DNA from: Spirochaetaceae bacterium
GTDB lineage: Bacteria > Spirochaetota > Spirochaetia > DSM-27196 > Alkalispirochaetaceae
DNA length: 49,341 nt
NCBI GenBank assembly: GCA_007695175.1
Contig: REEH01000129.1
Location: 1-49,341, forward strand
Direction: 5' to 3'
Shown one piece after another: positions 16,306-25,189 of this stretch. Within the stretch, counting starts at the first letter, position 1, and each line of letters opens with the position of its first letter. The position numbers were made by a program, and so were the translations under genes. Below the pieces are notes generated by a model that saw only the letters and a list, made by a program, of their open reading frames with translations, made no database searches and had not been told where the DNA came from.

Positions 16306-17298
16306 ATGAACCGCAGCAAACCGGCAATACTGGCCTTCACGATTCTCTGCCTCGTCCTCGTCGTCATGCTGGCCTGGCCCACGGTACGGGACATTTTCGA
16401 TCCCCCGGGCAACGAGAAGATCGTGGTGGTGATGAAAACGATCGGTCCCGACATGGAGTTCTGGCAGGTTGTCCGGGCGGGGATCCAGGCTGCCGCGGCG
16501 GAAGTGGGCGTGGAACCGGTAATCGTCGGCCCCCGGTGGGAACGGGATATCGAGCGACAGATGGAGATTCTCGCCAACGTGATCGAGCAGGAACCGGACG
16601 CGATTCTTCTGGCCGCCTCCGACTTCAATCGCCTCGCTCCCCTGGCGGAACGGGCGGCGGAGCGGGGTATCACCATCGTGACGATGGACTCGGCCCTGAA
16701 CAGCACCGTGCCGGTCAGCTTTGTAGCCACGGACAACGTGGCGGCGGGACTCACGGCGGGTCGTGAGATCAACAGGCTCGTGCCGCCGGACCGGTCGGTG
16801 GCGATAGTATCCCATATTCAGGGCGTGGCCACCGCGATCGACCGCGAAGAGGGAGTTCTGCAGGCTCTCTCCGCGCGGGATCCCGCAACGATAATCGGCA
16901 TCTTCTACGCCGAGAACGAGCTGGATCGGGCCTACGAGATCGTGGAAAACCTCATCCTCAGCCGCCCGGATCTGGGCGGCATTGTGGCGTTGAATGAGAA
17001 CTCCACCGTCGGTGCGGGCCGGGCGATCCGGGACCTGGGCGCAGCCGACCACATCCACCTGGTGGGATTTGACAACTCCCGGGAGGAGATCGAGTTTCTT
17101 GAGAAGGGGATCGTGGACGCCCTGGTGGTGCAGAAGCCCTTCAACATGGGGTATCTGGGAATAAAAACGGTGATTGACGCGGTCCGGGGCAGACCGGTGG
17201 AACCGATCATCCACACCGACTCCGTCCTTGTACGACAGCATGAGATTTTCACCGAGGAGAACCAGAAACTGCTCTTTCCCCTGGTACAGCCGCGATAA
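16306..17298 (+). CDS. Membrane-anchored sugar-binding protein, probable co-sensor
   Basis: A 330-residue protein with one N-terminal membrane helix (residues 7-26, LAFTILCLVLVVMLAW) and no lipobox or clear cleavage site. A type I periplasmic-binding domain (Peripla_BP_4-like) follows: VVVMKTIGPDMEFWQVVRAG, DAILLAASDF, GIVALNENSTVGAGRAI, HLVGFDNS. It starts 3 bases after the kinase stop with GGAGGGGG upstream. A second, secreted binding protein (20285) serves the importer, so this one probably presents sugar to the kinase. The XylFII-LytS-YesN system of clostridia is a described precedent for this arrangement. Confidence 0.85.
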   Translation: MNRSKPAILAFTILCLVLVVMLAWPTVRDIFDPPGNEKIVVVMKTIGPDMEFWQVVRAGIQAAAAEVGVEPVIVGPRWERDIERQMEILANVIEQEPDAILLAASDFNRLAPLAERAAERGITIVTMDSALNSTVPVSFVATDNVAAGLTAGREINRLVPPDRSVAIVSHIQGVATAIDREEGVLQALSARDPATIIGIFYAENELDRAYEIVENLILSRPDLGGIVALNENSTVGAGRAIRDLGAADHIHLVGFDNSREEIEFLEKGIVDALVVQKPFNMGYLGIKTVIDAVRGRPVEPIIHTDSVLVRQHEIFTEENQKLLFPLVQPR

Positions 17299-17305
17299 GG
17301 CGGGC

Positions 17306-17331
17306 CCGTCCCGGCGTAAACGGATTTTTTT
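17306..17331 (+). terminator. Weak hairpin and T-run between sensor and importer genes
   Basis: CCGT (17306-17309) and ACGG (17320-17323) can pair around a 10-base loop, followed by seven T (17325-17331). The stem is very short, so at most it is a weak attenuator separating sensory genes from the importer. The remaining gap to 17407 may hold a second promoter, but I see no clear boxes. Confidence 0.25.
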
Positions 17332-17406
17332 CACCTTTCTCTGGACAATATTAGATGTACGGCACACCAAAGTCGTGGGACGATGAGATGCGTACAAGGA
17401 GGACTC

Positions 17407-18939
17407 ATGTCGGCAGAGCCCGTCATTACGATGCGGCAGATAGACAAGCGCTTTCCCGGTGTCCATGCTCTCAACAATATTGACTTTGAACTCCTGCCGG
17501 GGGAGATACATGCCCTGGTAGGTGAAAACGGCGCGGGCAAGTCCACGCTCATGAAGATCCTCACCGGCATCTATCCGAAGGACAGCGGCGAGATCCAGTA
17601 CCAGGGCAAACTCTTCAACCCCCGGGATCCCCGGCACGCCATGGAAGCGGGTATAGGCATCATCCATCAGGAACTCAACATGATGGATCACCTCACGGTG
17701 GCGGAGAATATCTTCATCGGGCGCGAATCGATGCAGAAGAACCGCCTCTTCCTGGACTCGCGCGGCCAGAACCGCCGCACCGCCGAACTCCTGCGAAAAC
17801 TCAATATGGCGATCGAACCGAGGGAAACACTGGGACGGCTCACGGTGGGTAAACAGCAGATGGTGGAGATCGCCAAGGCTGTTTCCCACGATCTGCGCGT
17901 CCTTATCCTGGACGAACCGACCGCGGCCCTGACCGACACGGAGATAGAGGAACTCTTCTCGATCATGCGGGATCTCAAGAGCCGGGGCGTCGCGATGATA
18001 CACATTTCCCATCGCCTGGACGAGATCCACCGCATAACGGACCGGATCAGCGTGATGCGGGACGGAGCGATGGTGGGGACGCGCAACACCGCCGAAATAA
18101 CCCGGCAGGAAATCATAAACATGATGGTGGGCCGGGTTATCTTCGAGGAGCCCAAGAGCGAGAGCAGGGTGAAACCGGACGCCCCGGTGGTCCTCAAGGT
18201 GGAGAACCTCAAGGCGGGACGCATGGTGAACGACGTGAGTTTTGAACTGCGTCGCGGCGAGATCCTGGGATTCGCCGGCCTGATCGGGGCGGGCCGGACG
18301 GAGACGGCTCGGGCGATCTTTGGCGCCGATGAGGTGCAGAGCGGCACGATAACGATCAACGGGCGCCTTTCCTACGTGCGGTCACCGCAGGACGCGGTTG
18401 CCCACGGTCTCGGATACCTCTCGGAAGACCGCAAGCGCTACGGCCTGGCGGTCAATCTCTCGGTTAAGGACAACGCGGTCCTGGCCACGTATGACGAGTT
18501 CGCTCCCGGTATCTTTGTGGACCAGCCCAAAGTCAACCGGGAAACGGGCAGGTACGTGGACCGGCTCAACATAAAAACCCCCTCCATCAACCAGCTGATC
18601 CGCAACCTTTCCGGAGGCAATCAGCAGAAGGTGGTCCTCGCCAAGTGGCTGATCCGGGACAGCAACATCCTGATATTTGACGAACCCACCCGGGGTATCG
18701 ACGTGGGTGCCAAAAGCGAAATCTACACACTCATCAACGAGCTGGCGGAGCAGGGAAAGTCCATCATCATGATATCCTCGGAACTCCCGGAGATCCTCCG
18801 CATGAGTGACCGGATCATCGTCATGTGTGAGGGGCGCGTAACGGGAGAAATACCGATCAGTGAAGCCAGCCAGGAAAAGATCATGGAGTACGCCACCATG
18901 CGGACCCAGGAAACACTCGTAACGGAGATAAATGCATAA
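17407..18939 (+). CDS. Sugar ABC importer ATP-binding protein (MglA/RbsA type)
   Basis: A 510-residue protein with two fused ABC domains. The first has Walker A GENGAGKST (about 39-47), signature LTVGKQQMVEIAKA and Walker B VLILDEPTAAL. The second has a degenerate Walker A (GLIGAGRTE), signature NLSGGNQQKVVLAKW and ILIFDEPTRGID, as expected for the carbohydrate-uptake CUT2 group. The start ATG at 17407 has AAGGAGGA upstream. The stop overlaps the permease start by one base (TAATG). It energises import of a monosaccharide, plausibly fucose, ribose or a similar sugar. Confidence 0.95.
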   Translation: MSAEPVITMRQIDKRFPGVHALNNIDFELLPGEIHALVGENGAGKSTLMKILTGIYPKDSGEIQYQGKLFNPRDPRHAMEAGIGIIHQELNMMDHLTVAENIFIGRESMQKNRLFLDSRGQNRRTAELLRKLNMAIEPRETLGRLTVGKQQMVEIAKAVSHDLRVLILDEPTAALTDTEIEELFSIMRDLKSRGVAMIHISHRLDEIHRITDRISVMRDGAMVGTRNTAEITRQEIINMMVGRVIFEEPKSESRVKPDAPVVLKVENLKAGRMVNDVSFELRRGEILGFAGLIGAGRTETARAIFGADEVQSGTITINGRLSYVRSPQDAVAHGLGYLSEDRKRYGLAVNLSVKDNAVLATYDEFAPGIFVDQPKVNRETGRYVDRLNIKTPSINQLIRNLSGGNQQKVVLAKWLIRDSNILIFDEPTRGIDVGAKSEIYTLINELAEQGKSIIMISSELPEILRMSDRIIVMCEGRVTGEIPISEASQEKIMEYATMRTQETLVTEINA

Positions 18940-20204
18940 TGTCCTCAATATCAGAACAGACCCGATGGGAAGAATTCAAGGAAACGGGCCTTAAGTTTCT
19001 GCTCGCCCCGGCGGCGCTGGTTATTCTGTACATCTTCTTCGGTCTCTTTGGCCGCAACTTTTTCTCCTATGCCGCCCTCGTCAATATCATAGACGCGGCG
19101 TACTACATCGGCTTCATATCGGTGGGTGTGACCTTTGTGATCATCACCGGCGGTATTGACCTCTCCGTGGGCACCGTAATGATGGCGGCCGCGATAATCG
19201 GGGGCACCGCCTACCGGAGCTGGGGGTGGTCGCTGGCTCCGGCTCTTCTCTTCATTATCGCGGTGGGAATAGCCTTTGGCGCCTTCAACGGCATAATGAT
19301 TTCCCGTCTCGGGATGCCCCCCTTTATCGTTACCCTCGGAACGATGATGATCTCCATGGGCGTCGGTTCAATGGTATCCAACGTTCAGAGCGCCACCTTC
19401 CCCACCCGGGCGGCGGCGGACGGATGGTACAAGAGCATCTTCAAGTATATCCGGGAGGACGGACTGACAATCCCCACCGGGGCGCTCCTGCTCATCGGTG
19501 TGGTGATCATATCCCATATCATTCTCAGGAAGACGAAGATGGGGCGCTACATCTATGCGATCGGCAGCAACAAGGAAGCGGCCCGTCTCTCCGGTGTGGA
19601 TGTGCGCTGGTGGGAGATGATGGCCTACGTGGTGGCCGGGGCGTGCGCCGGTATCGGTGGAATCGCCTACGCCGCCGTCTATACGACCGTACTTCCCTCG
19701 GCGGGACAGGGTTTTGAGCTCTACGCCATAGCGGGAGCGGTCATCGGGGGGACATCCCTCGCCGGTGGCGTGGGGACCGTCTTCGGGACGCTGATCGGGG
19801 TCTTCATCATGTCCACCCTCGCCGTGGGCCTTCCCGCCATGGACCTGCAGGCGCACTACCAGACCTTCTTCACCGGTATCGTGGTGATCGGTGCGGTGCT
19901 TCTCGACATGTATCGCAACAGGAAAGCCGCGGAGGTGAAAATCCTCACTCCGGCGGACCAGTATCGCCAGGACCGTCTGGCGGAGATCCGCGAGCTGCGT
20001 CAGCTGCTGAGGGAGGCGAAAGCCGCCGGCCGGAGTGACGAGGTGCGGCGGACCACCGATGAGATCTCCCGCAAACAGCAGGAGATGAAGAAGACCTTCG
20101 CATCCATGAAGGCGAAGGAGAAGGCGGAGCGCGCCCGCATCCTGGCGGAGGAGAAAGCCTCGGAGCGGGCCTTTCAGGAGCGGAAGAAGAGCGAGCGGGC
20201 GTGA
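18939..20204 (+). CDS. Sugar ABC importer permease with charged C-terminal coiled coil
   Basis: A 421-residue CUT2 permease. Residues about 20-325 hold 8-10 helices with the family motif (GGIDLSVGTVMMAAA, RRSGVDV-like loop ARLSGVDVRWWEMMAY, AVIGGTSLAGGVGTVFGTLIG). Residues about 330-421 form an extra cytoplasmic tail that is very rich in Lys, Glu, Arg and Ala and predicted to be coiled coil. Usual family length is 320-340, so about 90 residues are additional. The tail stays in frame without a frameshift and codon use looks alike. Its role is unknown; it could contact the ATPase or the kinase. Confidence 0.92.
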   Translation: MSSISEQTRWEEFKETGLKFLLAPAALVILYIFFGLFGRNFFSYAALVNIIDAAYYIGFISVGVTFVIITGGIDLSVGTVMMAAAIIGGTAYRSWGWSLAPALLFIIAVGIAFGAFNGIMISRLGMPPFIVTLGTMMISMGVGSMVSNVQSATFPTRAAADGWYKSIFKYIREDGLTIPTGALLLIGVVIISHIILRKTKMGRYIYAIGSNKEAARLSGVDVRWWEMMAYVVAGACAGIGGIAYAAVYTTVLPSAGQGFELYAIAGAVIGGTSLAGGVGTVFGTLIGVFIMSTLAVGLPAMDLQAHYQTFFTGIVVIGAVLLDMYRNRKAAEVKILTPADQYRQDRLAEIRELRQLLREAKAAGRSDEVRRTTDEISRKQQEMKKTFASMKAKEKAERARILAEEKASERAFQERKKSERA

Positions 20205-20232
20205 AGTCAAGGCCCACCAGGAATGGCAACAA

Positions 20233-20251
20233 CCGGAAACATGGTTTCCGG
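20233..20251 (+). other. Intercistronic mRNA hairpin before the binding-protein gene
   Basis: CCGGAAAC and GTTTCCGG pair perfectly around ATG, followed by AAATAAAAAA rather than T. Not a terminator for this strand. Its place between permease and binding protein suggests mRNA processing or stabilisation that raises binding-protein output, as is known for other importer operons. A strong AAGGAGGAGGA ribosome site follows. Confidence 0.5.
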
Positions 20252-20284
20252 AAATAAAAAATACTCCACAAGGAGGAGGAACGT

Positions 20285-21391
20285 ATGACAGGTACAAGAC
20301 GAACGATCATCGTTGTCGCGCTTATCGTCACGATGATGGTAGCGGCACTGCCGCTGTTTGCACGGGGCCAGGCGGAGCCGGGGGCGATGTACATCCCCGT
20401 AATCTCCAAGGGTCTTCAGCACCAGTTCTGGCAGACCGTAAAGGCCGGGGCCGATGACGCCGCGGCGGAGTTCGGCGTGGAAATCACCTTTGAGGGCCCC
20501 CCCTCGGAAGCGGACATCCAGGAGCAGGTGATCATGTTCCAGAACGCCATGGCCAAGGCCCCCTCGGCCGTCGCTCTGGCCGCCCTGGACACAAACTCCG
20601 TCATGGATCAGCTCCAGGAGGCGGTCCGCCGCAATATCCCGATTATCGGGTTTGACTCGGGTGTACCCGATGCACCGGCGGGATCGATCTACGCCAATGC
20701 GTCCACCAACAACTACGCCGCCGCCGGTCTCGGTGCGGAGAAGATGTTCGAGGCGCTGGCCGGCCGGATGGGCACGCCCACCCCGGCAAACCCCGTGACG
20801 ATCGTGGTTCTCAGCCAGGACGCCACCAGTGAATCCGTCACCCGCCGCGGGTTTGGATTCCGGGATCGCATGATCGAGCTGCTCGTCTCCGAAGCGGGAA
20901 TCCCGCGCACGGCTATCCGCGTTCAGGGCAACCCTGCCTACGTCGCCGCGGACAGCCCCCGGAGCAACAATCCGGCGGTGATCATCGACATGGTCGTCCC
21001 CGCTTCACCCCGCACGACGGACGTGACCTCCTCGGCCAACGCGATATTCAGTCGCGCCCGGGAGCAGAACATCCGTGGTATCTTCTGCTCCAACGAGGGC
21101 GCCGTAGTGGGTGTTCTCGCGGCAACGAACGATGGAGCGCAGCTTGCCTCCACGTACCGGGATATCCTGGTAGTCGGTTTCGACGCGGGAGAGGCCCAGA
21201 AGGACGCCGTGCGCCGGGGATACTTCCTCGGGTCGATCACGCAGGATCCCTACCAGATCGGCTACAAGGCTGTTGAGCTGGCCTTCCGCGCCGCCAACGG
21301 CGAGTCCGTTGCCGATGTTGATACCGGTGCCAAGTTCTACGACCGGACCAACATGGATCAGCCCGACATCGCCCAGCTCCTCTACGATTGA
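20285..21391 (+). CDS. Secreted sugar-binding protein of the ABC importer
   Basis: A 368-residue periplasmic protein. The signal peptide (TRRTIIVVALIVTMMVAALPLFARG) ends around residue 27-29. The mature N-terminus QAEPGAMYIPVISKGLQHQF has the FARGQAEPG-like processing region often seen in spirochaete binding proteins. There is no lipobox cysteine. The fold is Peripla_BP_4 (AVALAALDTNSV, IPIIGFDSG, DILVVGFDAG). A strong ribosome site and upstream hairpin suggest high expression. A terminator follows at 21415-21449, closing the operon. Sugar specificity is not visible; context suggests L-fucose or a related sugar. Confidence 0.93.
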   Translation: MTGTRRTIIVVALIVTMMVAALPLFARGQAEPGAMYIPVISKGLQHQFWQTVKAGADDAAAEFGVEITFEGPPSEADIQEQVIMFQNAMAKAPSAVALAALDTNSVMDQLQEAVRRNIPIIGFDSGVPDAPAGSIYANASTNNYAAAGLGAEKMFEALAGRMGTPTPANPVTIVVLSQDATSESVTRRGFGFRDRMIELLVSEAGIPRTAIRVQGNPAYVAADSPRSNNPAVIIDMVVPASPRTTDVTSSANAIFSRAREQNIRGIFCSNEGAVVGVLAATNDGAQLASTYRDILVVGFDAGEAQKDAVRRGYFLGSITQDPYQIGYKAVELAFRAANGESVADVDTGAKFYDRTNMDQPDIAQLLYD

Positions 21392-21414
21392 GCTGATCGT
21401 TTCTTTTCGAATCC

Positions 21415-21449
21415 GGGGGTCCGCGCTGTTGCGTGCGGGCCCCCTTTTT
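21415..21449 (+). terminator. Rho-independent terminator of the sensor/importer operon
   Basis: GGGGGTCCGC and GCGGGCCCCC form the stem (one G-U) with GCTGTTGCGT as the loop region, followed by TTTTT. It lies 24 bases after the binding-protein stop and is the clearest intrinsic terminator in the window. Confidence 0.85.
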
Positions 21450-21478
21450 ACGGAAGTCCGTGAGGCGAGAAAAAACCA

Positions 21479-22423
21479 ATGACCGAGATAATAATCCGCG
21501 TTGTACCCATACTGCTGCTGCTCCTCCTGGGTAATATCATCCGTGTACGGGGGATCCTGAGCCCGGGAACGGTGGAGGAACTGAAGGGCCTGGTGGTCAA
21601 CATAGCGCTGCCGGCGGTGCTCTTCCTGGCTTTTCTCGAGATGCGGATGGAACGAGCCTTCCTCGGTCTTTTTCTGCTGATCCTCCTCATCTGTCTGGTG
21701 ATGTTTCTTTACGGTTTCATCCTGCGCCGCGCCCTGGCGGTCCCGTTCGCGTACTACCCCTTTCTGATGACGGGCTTCGAGTTCGGTATGGTGGGCATCT
21801 CCCTTTTCGGCAGCGCCTACGGCCTTGCCAATGTGGGGTATATCGCCATCGTCGATCTCAGCCACGAGCTCTTCATCTGGTTTGTCTTCGTCACGATTCT
21901 GACGGCCCGGCGGGATGGAGTCAGCAACGTGAAAGGCACCCTGAAAGGGTTTGCCCGCTCGCCCCTTATTCTGGCCATCGTAACGGCAGTTGTGCTCAAT
22001 GTAGCGGGTCTGGGCGAATCCTTCCGGATCTGGCCCGTCACCGCCGCCGTGGCGGAGACCTTCGGTCTCCTGGGCAACGTGCTCATCCCGGTTATTCTAA
22101 TAATCATCGGCTTCGGCATGGGCCTGTCCCTGCAGGGCATCCGGAGCGCCGCCACCGTCGTGGTAACGCGCCTGGTCGTTCTTCTTCCCCTGGCATTCCT
22201 TGTCTCCCGGGTCGTGGTGCGGGACATGCTTGCCCTGGAACCGGCCTTTGAGGCGGCGGTATTCACCTTTCTCATTCTTCCCCCGCCCTACATCATCCCT
22301 CTCTTCATGAAACGGGACGATGTGGAGGAACGGACCTACGCAAATAACGTCCTGTCGGTGTATACTCTCGTTTCACTGGCGATTTTCATCGTGTACTTTG
22401 TGTTTAACCCGGCACTAGGGTGA
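21479..22423 (+). CDS. AEC-family (auxin efflux carrier-like) transporter
   Basis: A 314-residue inner-membrane protein with about 10 helices. The pattern fits the AEC family: an N-terminal VVPILLLLLLGNIIR, then LKGLVVNIALPAVLFLAFLEM (the conserved N-x-x-L-P helix) and near the end AAVFTFLILPPPYIIPLFM. AEC proteins in bacteria carry malate, lactate or other organic acids; none is specifically indicated. It lies between the operon terminator and an FGGY kinase with a 15-base gap, so it probably belongs with the metabolic genes. Efflux of a fermentation product such as lactate is plausible but speculative. The ATG has GAGGCGAG upstream. Confidence 0.8.
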   Translation: MTEIIIRVVPILLLLLLGNIIRVRGILSPGTVEELKGLVVNIALPAVLFLAFLEMRMERAFLGLFLLILLICLVMFLYGFILRRALAVPFAYYPFLMTGFEFGMVGISLFGSAYGLANVGYIAIVDLSHELFIWFVFVTILTARRDGVSNVKGTLKGFARSPLILAIVTAVVLNVAGLGESFRIWPVTAAVAETFGLLGNVLIPVILIIIGFGMGLSLQGIRSAATVVVTRLVVLLPLAFLVSRVVVRDMLALEPAFEAAVFTFLILPPPYIIPLFMKRDDVEERTYANNVLSVYTLVSLAIFIVYFVFNPALG

Positions 22424-22438
22424 AGGAGAAGGGCAACC

Positions 22439-24034
22439 ATGACAAACAGAGAGCTGATCCAGGCAGGGAAAGGGATAGTCGGTTTTGAACTGGGATCGAC
22501 CCGCATCAAGGCGACGCTGATCGACCCGGCGGGAGCGCCTCTCGCCTCGGGAGCGTACGGGTGGGAAAACAAACTTGTGGAGGGGATCTGGTCCTACGAT
22601 CTGGAGGAGGTCTGGAGCGGCTCCGCCGCGTGCTTCGCCGATCTGGCGGCCAACGTGGAAAAGGAATACGCCATTCCCCTGGAACGAGTCGCCGCTCTGG
22701 GAGTCAGCGGGATGATGCACGGGTATCTTCCTCTGGATGAATCGGGGAATCTCCTGGTGCCCTTCCGGACATGGAGGAACAATATCACCGGTGACGCGTC
22801 GAGAGAGCTCTCGGAGCTGTTCGACTTCCCCATCCCGCAGCGCTGGAGCATCGCACACCTCTATCAGGCGCTCCTGAAGGGGGAAGAGCATCTTCCTCGC
22901 GTATCCTCGATCATGACGCTGGCCGGATACGTTCACTGGAAACTCACGGGCGAGCGCGTGACCGGTATCGACGAGGCCTCGGGAATGTTTCCGGTCGATC
23001 CCGCCACCGGCAATTACTACGAGAGCATGCTGGACGCTTTTGACAGGGAAGCGGGAAAGCGAAACGTCTCCTGGTCCATACGGGATCTGCTACCGCGAAT
23101 CGTGGCAGCCGGGGAAATCGCGGGAACACTCACGGAAGAGGGAGCACGCCTCCTTGATCCCGCGGGGCACCTCCAGGCGGGAATCCCGCTCTGCCCACCG
23201 GAGGGCGATGCGGGAACGGGTATGATCGCCACAAACAGCATACGACCCCGGACCGGCAATGTTTCCGCCGGAACGTCCGTCTTCGCCATGATCGTCCTGG
23301 AAAAGGCACTCGCCCACAATCACCCGGAGATAGACATCGTGGTCACTCCCGGTGGCAAGGCGGTGGCCATGGTTCATTCCAACAACTGCACCTCCGACAG
23401 CGACGCCTGGCTTGGTCTGCTGGGCGAGGCCGCGAAGGCGCTCGGATCCGCCGTGTCCGTCGATACGCTCTACGGCACGCTGCTGCCCCTGGCGCTGAAA
23501 GGCGATCCCGACGCAGGCGGACTCCTGGCCTACGGGTACATCTCGGGCGAACACATCACGGGATTCAGCGAGGGGCGCCCTCTCTTTGTCCGCTCTCCGG
23601 AAAGCAACTTCAACCTGGCCAACTTCGTCCGGGCACACCTTTTCTCCTCCCTCTGCGCGCTCCGGGCAGGGTTGAACATCCTCTTCGAGAAGGAGGGAGT
23701 GAAAGTAGACGAGATCCGCGGCCACGGCGGCTTCTTCAAGACGCCCGGCGTGGGCCAGCGGATCATGGCCGCCGCGACCAATGCACCGGTGAGTGTTCTC
23801 AAGACCGCCGGAGAGGGCGGTCCCTGGGGGATGGCTCTCCTTGCGGCGTATATGGTGCGGGCGGATCGCGCGCTCGACCTGCCCGATTTCCTGGACCGGA
23901 TCTTCGGCTCCGATACGGGAGAAGCGGTCACTCCGGACGAGGCCGATGCAGCGGGATTCGACGCGTACTTCCGGCGGCATACCGCGGCACTTCCGGTGGA
24001 GCGCGCCGCGGTGGAGTCGATCCCGGTTAAATGA
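22439..24034 (+). CDS. FGGY-family carbohydrate kinase
   Basis: A 531-residue sugar kinase of the FGGY group. The N-terminal phosphate-binding stretch is [15 protein letters not shown] (about 14-28), followed by [13 protein letters not shown]. The second domain has [13 protein letters not shown] and a C-terminal [20 protein letters not shown] segment. Canonical fuculokinase and xylulokinase differ at these places, so the substrate cannot be read from sequence. With fucI and fucU nearby, L-fuculose is a reasonable guess. GAAGGAGAAGG gives a strong ribosome site. It starts 15 bases after the AEC gene. Confidence 0.85.
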   Translation: MTNRELIQAGKGIVGFELGSTRIKATLIDPAGAPLASGAYGWENKLVEGIWSYDLEEVWSGSAACFADLAANVEKEYAIPLERVAALGVSGMMHGYLPLDESGNLLVPFRTWRNNITGDASRELSELFDFPIPQRWSIAHLYQALLKGEEHLPRVSSIMTLAGYVHWKLTGERVTGIDEASGMFPVDPATGNYYESMLDAFDREAGKRNVSWSIRDLLPRIVAAGEIAGTLTEEGARLLDPAGHLQAGIPLCPPEGDAGTGMIATNSIRPRTGNVSAGTSVFAMIVLEKALAHNHPEIDIVVTPGGKAVAMVHSNNCTSDSDAWLGLLGEAAKALGSAVSVDTLYGTLLPLALKGDPDAGGLLAYGYISGEHITGFSEGRPLFVRSPESNFNLANFVRAHLFSSLCALRAGLNILFEKEGVKVDEIRGHGGFFKTPGVGQRIMAAATNAPVSVLKTAGEGGPWGMALLAAYMVRADRALDLPDFLDRIFGSDTGEAVTPDEADAAGFDAYFRRHTAALPVERAAVESIPVK

Positions 24035-24089
24035 GGGAATGAAGACCCGGGAATAGCCGTCCGGACTCGTTTCTTCGTACATTGCGGAG

Positions 24090-25103
24090 ATGAGAAAACT
24101 GTATAGACTGGGCTCATCGGATCTGGAAGTCACCCCGGTGGGGCTCGGGTGCTGGCAATTCTCCCGTGCCACCGGCCTCGCGGGAAAGTACTGGCCTTCC
24201 GTCCCGCAGGAGAGAGTGCGGGAAATCGTCCGTGTGACCCTGGAAGGCGGAATCAACTGGTTTGATACAGCCGAGGTGTACGGAAAGGGAGCCTCCGAGG
24301 ACTCGCTGGCGGAGGCGCTTCATTTTCTGGGGATTCCCCGCGGTCAATACAGAATCGCCGACAAGTGGTTTCCCGCCTTCCGCTTCGCCGGATCAATCCG
24401 GCGCACCTTTCCCGCCCGGGAGAAAGCGATGCGCGGCATTTCCATCGATCTGCACCAGATCCACCAGCCCTTCAGCTTCTCCGGCGTGGAAGAGCAGGCC
24501 CGGGAAATGGGGCTTCTCGTGAAGGGGGGACGGATCGGTGCCGCCGGTGTGAGCAACTTCAACGAGAAACGCATGCGCAAGGCCCACCGGGCGCTCGCGG
24601 CGGAGGGAGTTCCTCTGGCCACAAACCAGATGCGCTACAGCCTTCTGGACCGGGAGATCGAGCGCGACGGGGTGCTGGAAACGGCAAAGGAACTGGGGGT
24701 AACGATCATCGCCTATTCACCCCTCTCCCAGGGTCTCCTGACGGGACGGTATCACGAGCCCGGGGAAACGCGCCGTCCGGGAAGTCCGCGAAAATGGATG
24801 AAACGCTTCCGGCCGGCGGGCCTGGAGGCGACGCGACCCCTCATCGAGGAGCTGCGGCACGTCGCTGAAGCGCACGCACCCTCGGCAAGCGAGCCGCCTA
24901 CGCCCGCCCAGGTGGCGCTGGCCTGGGTAGTGCAGCACCATGGTGAGAGCGTGGTTGCGATCCCGGGAGCGACCTCGGTCGCGCAGGCCCGGTCCAATGC
25001 GGCCGCCATGGATATAACCCTTACCCGGGAGGATCTGGACAGGCTCGATCACGCGGGGCGGGAAGCGGAACGGCGGCTCAAACGCCTCGAAAGCCACGGC
25101 TGA
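24090..25103 (+). CDS. Aldo/keto reductase
   Basis: A 337-residue NADPH-dependent oxidoreductase of the aldo/keto reductase superfamily. The catalytic tetrad is visible: D59 and Y64 (FDTAEVYG), K92 (ADKWFP) and H125 (HQIHQP). The conserved GVSNFN and IIAYSPLSQGLLTG stretches are present, as is IPGATSVAQARSNA for cofactor binding. Residues 140-180 and the end are ordinary for the family. Placed after the FGGY kinase, it might reduce an aldehyde released from the sugar, such as L-lactaldehyde, replacing FucO. The stop codon falls inside an 8-bp tandem repeat. Confidence 0.9.
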   Translation: MRKLYRLGSSDLEVTPVGLGCWQFSRATGLAGKYWPSVPQERVREIVRVTLEGGINWFDTAEVYGKGASEDSLAEALHFLGIPRGQYRIADKWFPAFRFAGSIRRTFPAREKAMRGISIDLHQIHQPFSFSGVEEQAREMGLLVKGGRIGAAGVSNFNEKRMRKAHRALAAEGVPLATNQMRYSLLDREIERDGVLETAKELGVTIIAYSPLSQGLLTGRYHEPGETRRPGSPRKWMKRFRPAGLEATRPLIEELRHVAEAHAPSASEPPTPAQVALAWVVQHHGESVVAIPGATSVAQARSNAAAMDITLTREDLDRLDHAGREAERRLKRLESHG

Positions 25104-25135
25104 GCGGCTGAGCGGCGGAGCGGCTGAGCGGCGGG
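25097..25135. repeat. 8-bp tandem repeat at the 3' end of the reductase gene
   Basis: CGGCTGAG is repeated about 4.6 times (25097, 25105, 25113 with one change, 25121, then a partial copy). The gene's own stop TGA lies in the first unit, so copy-number change would not alter the protein. Confidence 0.8.
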
Positions 25136-25189
25136 GGCACCCGGGAGGACTTGCCGTTACGCGCCCGCTGCCGGTACCATCACCATTCT

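Noticed and set aside
14488-18030. A very long open frame (1180 codons) on the minus strand opposite the kinase, binding protein and ABC genes
   Set aside because: It is antisense to three strongly recognised genes, has His/Arg/Val-rich composition typical of a high-GC shadow frame, and has no known domain.
20233-20251. Hairpin before the binding-protein gene as a terminator
   Set aside because: It is followed by A-rich, not T-rich, sequence on the coding strand and lies inside an operon with a strong ribosome site next.
21400-21449. TTCGAATCC sequence suggestive of a tRNA T-loop
   Set aside because: No cloverleaf can be built; the following bases form the intrinsic terminator.
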